64,000 nt of DNA, taken from contig NZ_CP104900.1 in the NCBI RefSeq assembly GCF_025449215.1, positions 3,596,001 to 3,660,000 of the forward strand. The letters run 5' to 3'. Under the pieces are notes generated by a model. The model was given only the letters and a program-made list of their open reading frames with translations, did no database searches and was not told the origin of the DNA. This document shows positions 59,677 to 64,000 of the stretch, one piece after another. How positions within the stretch are numbered: position 1 is the stretch's first letter; the number at the start of each line of letters is the position of its first letter. Both the position numbers and the translations under genes were made by a program. The stretch is from Shewanella seohaensis (GTDB taxonomy: Bacteria > Pseudomonadota > Gammaproteobacteria > Enterobacterales > Shewanellaceae).

Positions 59677-62600
59677 TTACTCATCCCGCACACACATGCC
59701 TTTTGAGGATTTCACATAGGGTGCGAGGATTGGCATCATGCCCTTCATCACTTGTAATGGCAGCGCCGAAGTAAAACTAAAATCGTCCGACTTACTGCCC
59801 GGCACAAAGGCGGTTAAGGTGCCGAAGTAGTTATCCCCTAAATAGAACACAAACGTCGCGGTACGGTTCATCGCCGTGGTAGCCACTTTGCGGCCCTGCT
59901 GCATCTGAGTCACAATACGGTTGTCGCCCGTACCGGTTTTACCGCCGATAGCCAACATGGCGCCATTATCGTCGGTAAAGATGCCTTTAAGCCGTCTTGC
60001 GGTGCCGTTTTCAACCACGTTAGCCAGTGCTGCCTTTAGGGCCTGAGCGACTTCGTGTCGCATCACTCGCTCACCTTGGTTATTTTGGTTATCGAGCCGT
60101 ACTTCATAGGGCGTATCTTCGGCAAAGTGCAACTGATTGATCCGCACCGTCGGTAATCGGTAACCATCGTTTTGGATAATCCCCATCAATTCCGCCAGCG
60201 CCGCGGGTCTGTCTCCCGAACTGCCAAGCGCCGAACCTAAAGAAGGCACCATAGATTCAAAGGGATAGCCTAAACGCGCCCAGCGCTGATGAATGTCAAG
60301 GAAAGCCTCCACTTCAAGCATTACCTGTACCCGCACATCACGCGCGTTTTTATGGCGCGTTCTGAACAGCCAGCGATACACTTCCTGACGCTCATCCTTA
60401 CTCGCCTCTTTCACATCGTTGAGGTTAGCCTCAGGATGTTGATTCAAGTAATCGAGTACCCAGAGTTCGAGTGGGTGCACTCGGGCGATATAACCTTGAT
60501 CGGGCAGATTATATTTTTCAGGGCCGTACTTGTTATACAGCTCTTTAATCCGCTTATCCGTGTAATTGTTTTGTGGCAAACGCTGCTGCAAGAAGGCCTT
60601 AAATGAAGCGATGGACTCATAGGGCTGCAAGTAACGGTAAGCCGCGGTCAGTTGCTGCTCCGCTTGGGTTTGACCATCAAAAAACAGCGCTAAACGCTCA
60701 TTGGGCGCCACTTTCTTATATTTACGGTAGAACTTATTCACGAAGGTATTGCCTTCGCGGTCGGCAAACACCCGCAGATATTCCTCGCGGCGTGGATCTT
60801 TATCATTACGCAGCAGGCGCGCCATATTGCCTTCGTTTTGCATACTGCTGCTGTAGTTGACTATGTCGCGCATCAAACGTACGAAGGGTAAGTTGATGGA
60901 GTTTTGCAACGCCTCGTACATGGTCGGCACTTTAAAATCTTCTGTCTTTTAAAGTTGTTAAACACATGCAAACCACCACCGGTAAAGAATTGCTCGTTCG
61001 GTGAGGCTGAGTATTCCCGTTGCAGCGCCGCATTCAACATACGGTCGAGGCGTCTATCTGGGTTCACTATCAAGTAGTCAATCGCCCAGCGAGTAAGGTG
61101 ATCGCGGGGTTCAATCTCAATTGATTCCAACTCAATACCATGCTTCTTCGAGTATTTGTCGTGGATCTCGGCAATGATCTCAAGGTAAGTCGCCAGTACC
61201 CTGAGTTTGGCCGTCGAGCCCAGCTCTAACTTACTGCCCTCGTTAATATCGAACGGTTGGTCTGTGCTGTCGGTTTGCACCCGCACACGGTTAGCCGTTG
61301 CGGTTTTTTCATAGAGAGTGAAGCTATAAAGCACATTTTGCAGCTGGCTTGGCTCGAGTAACCGCTCACCTAAGAGACCGACTTTCTCGGCCGTAGCGGC
61401 TTGCCCAAGACTGCGTAAGTATTGACTCACTTGCTGCTGCAGGTCGCTGTGCAAACTGCTATTCACGGTTAAATCGAGGCGGTCTAAATCATACAGACCG
61501 ACATTTAACATCCCCGCGGTACGGATACGGATGCTGTTCACGCCCTTATCGGAACCCGACTGCGTATTACGTTGAGGCTTGGCGACTTTAAACTGCAACT
61601 TTTGAGCAAGTGCGGCATCCCTCAGCGGTCGGTCAATCAGGTAATATTGGCCGAGCAAACGGATATGGCTGTCGACCAGTTCCTCTAAGTCCTCGTGCCC
61701 CTGCAATAGATAATAGGAAGGACGGCGCTGGGCAATCATCAAGGCCACCACTTGGCGGAACACTTGACCACGCTTAGCGGCATTGGCTTTGATTTGCGGC
61801 GAAGCTAACAGTTGGTTCGCCGTGTCGAAATCCGTACCAAACCAGGCCCATAGGCCATCTCCAATACCGTGTACTTCACCATGGTTAGGCGCGGAGGATA
61901 AAGGTACAGTGTTTAAATAGTCTTGAATAATGCGCTTACGAGCAGGCTCAGTTATTTCACCCTGCTGATAAACCCGCACTGTGGCCGAGCCAATTTGCAG
62001 CAGTTTATCCTTGATGCTTAGGGTTAACCCTTGGGAGGAATGGCGGAACTTCTCAATTTGTGTCGCCAGCGTACTGCCGCCTGCGGTAGAGACATTCATC
62101 CCCACCATTTCAGCGATTTGGCTCATCCCCGCCACAATAAAGCGTGGCCAGTCGATCACCGGATTAAGCTTTGGCTCAGTCGTCCACAGCTCGCGGTTTT
62201 CAATAAATAACAAGGTATTGACGATTTCATTGGGGATTTTATCGTCATCCTGGTACACACGTTTAGGATAAGTAAACTCGTACAGATCGGTATTGCGACA
62301 ATCCAGCAGCGTTAATCCCGATTGCGCCTTCTCATGGTAAGGCGGGAAAAAGCCCATCTGGGCGTATTCCTGTAGCGCAGGGGAAAACTCCACTTGCTGC
62401 GTCACTTGGAAATTACGCTGTAGCAATCTATCGATGTACTGGGGCAACTTACTGTAGCCATGACGTTCATCGAAGGGTCCGTAACTTGGATAGATAATTG
62501 ACTGAGTGGGCTGATTTTTCAGCTCATAGGTCAAGGTCTTCGCATATTGATGAACATACTTAGACTGGAAATAAGAGGTTTTAACCTCCTGCCCAACCAA

Positions 62601-62726
62601 AATCGCCACACAGATAATCAGAATAAAAAATAAGAACCAGACACGCCCCTTAGATCTCGGCTTGCGCTGACGCTTAGCCTTAGGTTCGGGTTGTGGCGGA
62701 CGAGGACGATAATTTTCGAATTGCAT
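59677..62726 (-). CDS. Bifunctional penicillin-binding protein (transglycosylase/transpeptidase), frameshifted as read
   Basis: Two frames as read (upstream part to 60873, downstream part from 60930). One extra T at 60940-60941 (plus strand) joins NNFKRQK to DFKVPTMYEALQNSINLPFV, giving about 1016 residues. Order: proline-rich cytosolic start, membrane helix about 32-50, GT51 transglycosylase (LLFIENRELW, GGSTLATQIEKFRHS), transpeptidase with STAK (SxxK), SIN (SxN) and GGKTGTGDNR (KTG). All three active-site motifs survive once the frame is restored. It builds peptidoglycan in the periplasm; longer than PBP1A/1B and of a divergent subgroup. The ATG at 62726 or a TTG at 62759 may be the start. 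Confidence 0.88.
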
Positions 62727-62964
62727 TTCTTGCGTAGAATTAGGCAAAACGGCTCCCAAAAATCACTTAACAAATCCTTTCTACGTGGGAAAGTTCCCAA
62801 CCTATGCTCAACACATCCAGTATCAGGGCAAAACTCACACTTAAGTTCGTCCACTGTGCATGAGTCTGCAAATACATTCCTTTGCCTTCATTGAGCAAGA
62901 TCTAACAACACAGGATCATTGCATTTCTTGTTAGATCTCACCGTATTTTAATGAGTTGGCAGCG

Positions 62965-63030
62965 CGCCTCAAAGTGGTTAGCGTAAAAATACTTAGCTAC
63001 TTATCGCAAGTGCTAACCGCGCTTGAGGCT
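62965..63030. repeat. Imperfect 66-base inverted repeat downstream of tdk
   Basis: Arms GCCTCAAAGTGGTTAGCG and TGCTAACCGCGCTTGAGGC pair over about 17 positions around a 30-base centre. It lies 5 bases beyond the tdk stop (minus strand) and may serve as terminator or mRNA end structure, though it lacks a clean T run. Confidence 0.55.
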
Positions 63031-63034
63031 TCAA

Positions 63035-63613
63035 TCAATCCCAAATAAATTCACGAAAATGCTTGCGGCAAACCGATTCGTAACTTTCATTACCGCCAAT
63101 CGCCACCTGCTCACCTTCGCGCATCACTTTACCTTCACCATCGAGACGCACCACCATATTGGCCTTGCGTCCACAGTGACAAATGGTTTTCAGTTCAACT
63201 AACTTATCGGCCCATGCCAACAAATAATGACTGCCAGTGAAGAGTTCACCTTGGAAGTCGGTACGTAAACCATAGCACAAAACTGGGATATCAATTTTAT
63301 CAACAACATAAGTAAGTTGTTTGACTTGCTCTTTGCTTAAGAATTGGCACTCGTCCACCAGCACACAGCTCAAGTGATTCTGTTTGTGCGCCGTGGTGAT
63401 CATGTCTATCAGATTGTCGTGGCTGCTAAATACCTGGGCATCGGTTTCAATACCAATACGCGATGCCACCTTACCTTTACCGTATCTGTCGTCGATAGAG
63501 GCCGTCATCACTAGGGTATTCATGCCGCGCTCACGGTAGTTATAGGAAGATTGTAATAGAGAGGTGGATTTACCCGCATTCATTGCTGAATAGTAAAAAT
63601 ACAATTGCGCCAA
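63035..63613 (-). CDS. tdk: Thymidine kinase
   Basis: A 192-residue type II thymidine kinase. P-loop [15 protein letters not shown] (about 7-21), the Walker B region [10 protein letters not shown], catalytic Glu in this block, and zinc ligands in [10 protein letters not shown] and CRKHF. It starts with TTG (MAQLYFYY when initiated), with AAGGGA seven bases upstream, which matches the E. coli N-terminus. It salvages thymidine to dTMP. Single gene. Confidence 0.96.
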   Translation of the reverse strand: MAQLYFYYSAMNAGKSTSLLQSSYNYRERGMNTLVMTASIDDRYGKGKVASRIGIETDAQVFSSHDNLIDMITTAHKQNHLSCVLVDECQFLSKEQVKQLTYVVDKIDIPVLCYGLRTDFQGELFTGSHYLLAWADKLVELKTICHCGRKANMVVRLDGEGKVMREGEQVAIGGNESYESVCRKHFREFIWD

Positions 63614-64000
63614 AACGAATCCCTTTTTTAACTTAAATTTATTGTTTCTCTGTTGCCAGAGCTTATGGCGCCTAGTTTACCATTGCGCCGTCCCCTAACA
63701 CACTAGGCCAATCTCAGCTTTTCTACTGAAATCCCAATCTGACTATCACGAACGGGTATTAAACCAACGCGATCTTCCACCTCGGTTTAGCGTGATTGTT
63801 CGTATTTCCGTCCAAACCAGAAAATAGTCATCAGGCAAACCCTGTCACAGTTCAATTGTTACAATAAGCTTAATTCAACCTTAAATATTGTTTTACATAA
63901 GAAAAAACACATTAACAAATATTTAAAATTGAGATCTACCTCCAAAGATATAGGATCAAATGCGGTTTGGTTCAAAAAACAAACATCTCAATATCCGTAT
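63614..64000. other. Right-end gap upstream of tdk
   Basis: About 387 bases without an acceptable coding frame; the last 200 are AT-rich. It contains the tdk promoter region. I see no named site. Confidence 0.5.

Overview
The window reads as chromosomal DNA of a marine-type gammaproteobacterium, almost certainly Shewanella. The main reasons are the order queA-tgt-yajC-secD-secF, gltX flanked by tRNA-Val genes, fadIJ beside a MoxR/BatABD stress cluster, a secreted cold-type subtilase, a TRAP dicarboxylate operon with its DctBD regulator, and protein sequences that look like Shewanella throughout. No phage, insertion sequence, CRISPR array or integrative element is visible.

Layout. 1-1.6 kb: end of the fatty-acid oxidation operon fadIJ (minus strand), with a FadR-like operator upstream. 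1.8-9.2 kb: a moxR-DUF58-DUF4381-batA-batB/C-batD operon. 9.3-10.6 kb: an ECF sigma factor and its probable membrane anti-sigma partner. 10.7-14.3 kb: putP, fadL (two FadR-like operators) and a glyoxalase-family protein. 14.4-20.4 kb: SIMPL protein, RND efflux pair, and a small membrane protein plus secreted rhodanese that together resemble a split YgaP. 20.9-23.4 kb: large secreted subtilase. 23.4-26 kb: yaeQ, siroheme-type dehydrogenase, rhodanese, DUF2007. 26.1-31.7 kb: queA-tgt-yajC-secD-secF. 31.7-37 kb: acpH, thioredoxin-like protein, RluA-like synthase, an orphan protein, a Tat-exported GH109 enzyme and a CIA30 protein. 37-47.4 kb: sstT, cheV, phospholipase D lipoprotein, tyrosine phosphatase, RhlE-like helicase, ogt, Ada/AlkA-type glycosylase, ABC exporter.

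47.8-52.4 kb is a translation-supply island: a leftward operon of seven tRNA-Glu and two tRNA-Ala genes with its own strong promoter and terminator, then gltX (which charges tRNA-Glu), then a rightward operon of six tRNA-Val genes with a stringent-type promoter. Four of the tRNA-Glu spacers carry a near-identical fossil of the 5' half of tRNA-Glu.

52.5-59.6 kb holds a small frameshifted gene and dctPQM-dctBD. A sigma-54 promoter with exact GG-N10-GC spacing and two upstream inverted repeats precede dctP, which fits control by DctD, a sigma-54 activator encoded in the same cluster. The window ends with a bifunctional penicillin-binding protein and tdk.

A window-wide oddity is a set of single-base indels, mostly in homopolymers, that break otherwise normal genes (batA, the RND adaptor twice, secD, a small ORF, dctD, the penicillin-binding protein). 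Since secD is a core gene, sequencing or assembly error is more likely than real decay. I therefore list these genes as whole loci and mark the shift point.
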